A DNA stretch of 13,890 nucleotides from Fibrobacter sp. (GTDB lineage: Bacteria; Fibrobacterota; Fibrobacteria; Fibrobacterales; Fibrobacteraceae): NCBI GenBank assembly GCA_016295375.1, contig JAEDLI010000062.1, positions 1 through 13,890 on the forward strand, given 5' to 3'. Shown here piece by piece: positions 13,713 through 13,890 of the stretch (the first letter of the stretch is position 1; every line of letters starts with the position of its first letter). The notes beneath the pieces were generated by a model. It worked only from the letters and a program-made list of their open reading frames with translations, searched no databases and had not been told where the DNA came from. The position numbers and the translations under genes were made by a program.

Positions 13713-13760
13713 CTAACCACTAATCACCAACCACTTTTCTACTTGGCACACTTCGTGTGC
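13713..13760. repeat. Three 7-bp units and a TTC-loop hairpin
   Basis: Three contiguous heptamers CTAACCA, CTAATCA, CCAACCA (13713-13733) are followed by the perfect hairpin GCACAC-TTC-GTGTGC (13746-13760). The hairpin is the same kind as that at 9877-9891. The right side (ATTTAGTG at 13761 and CGGTTA at 13774) is at best a decayed inverted arm. Confidence 0.65.
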
Positions 13761-13766
13761 ATTTAG

Positions 13767-13808
13767 TGCGGCTCGGTTATGTCAAACCAAGCAAGCTTGG
13801 TTGCCGCA
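13767..13808. repeat. Bulged hairpin after the heptad units
   Basis: TGCGGC (13767-13772) pairs with GCCGCA (13803-13808). AACCAAG (13785-13791) pairs with CTTGGTT (13796-13802), leaving a 12-nt bulge on the 5' side. It precedes the promoter-like box at 13823 and is not followed directly by a T-run. Confidence 0.5.
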
Positions 13809-13822
13809 ACTCTCGCCTTTTT

Positions 13823-13830
13823 CTAAATTT
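13823..13830 (+). promoter_or_regulatory. CTAAATTT promoter-like box at the right edge
   Basis: TTTTTCTAAATTT matches the boxes before yceD, plsX and acpP. Downstream, an AAAAAGGA sequence ends the window, suggesting that a plus-strand gene begins a few bases beyond. Confidence 0.45.
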
Positions 13831-13840
13831 GGCCCTACCG

Positions 13841-13890
13841 CCAGATGTCGTATTTCTGGGGAACCGGGCGAGAACCGCCCACAAAAAGGA
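13841..13890 (+). other. Probable 5' leader of the next gene, with two hairpins and a ribosome site
   Basis: CCAGA/TCTGG (13841-13845 and 13855-13859, 9-nt loop) and GGGCG-AGAAC-CGCCC (13866-13880) stand in tandem, then AAGGA (13886-13890). This arrangement between a promoter-like box and a Shine-Dalgarno sequence fits a short structured leader. I could not match it to a known riboswitch. The gene itself lies outside the window. Confidence 0.4.

Overview
The window looks like a piece of a Gram-negative, probably anaerobic bacterial chromosome. My best guess is the genus Fibrobacter or a close relative. That guess rests on three things: lipoproteins with clear lipoboxes, the gene order yceD-rpmF-plsX-fabD-fabG-acpP-rnc, and a recurring CTAAATTT-type promoter-like box that I associate with that lineage. 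It comes from recall and was not tested by a search. All genes before position 11228 are on the plus strand; bioB and argF at the right are on the minus strand.

Layout. (1) 2-1210: a TrmA/RlmD-type RNA uracil-C5 methyltransferase, probably cut at its 5' end by the window edge, whose catalytic domain carries an in-frame insert made of palindromic repeat DNA. (2) 1301-5524: four tightly packed genes, three unrecognised lipoproteins followed by a 775-residue MetH-like protein. The last keeps the homocysteine, folate and B12 modules in order but has lost key residues in all three sites and lacks the reactivation domain. (3) 5717-9771: a lipid and ribosome cluster (yceD, rpmF, plsX, fabD, fabG, acpP) without fabH or fabF. 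(4) 9953-11228: rnc (RNase III) and a low-molecular-weight protein tyrosine phosphatase. (5) 11231-13233, minus strand: bioB downstream of argF, facing the phosphatase gene tail to tail with a 2-nt gap. (6) 13234-13890: no gene; it holds the argF promoter region, a second copy of the composite palindromic repeat, 7-bp repeats, hairpins, and what looks like the promoter and leader of a gene starting just past the right edge.

How the genes work together. PlsX, FabD, FabG and ACP supply acyl-ACP synthesis and the first step of phospholipid synthesis. YceD and L32 belong to the large ribosomal subunit and RNase III processes rRNA, so the cluster couples membrane and ribosome production. ArgF (arginine) and BioB (biotin, the cofactor of acetyl-CoA carboxylase) are neighbouring biosynthetic genes.

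The most unusual content lies between the genes and in the MetH-like protein. Two intergenic regions (5534-5668 and 9834-9954) each contain six contiguous 7-bp units, a spacer, and six further 7-bp units in inverted orientation. Two other gaps (1234-1261 and 13713-13733) contain shorter 7-bp arrays. Unit sequence differs between loci while the period of 7 and, in the two full elements, the six-plus-six layout are kept. The right arm of one element runs into the rnc start codon. A second, unrelated repeat class of about 150 bp occurs once inside the methyltransferase gene and once between genes.
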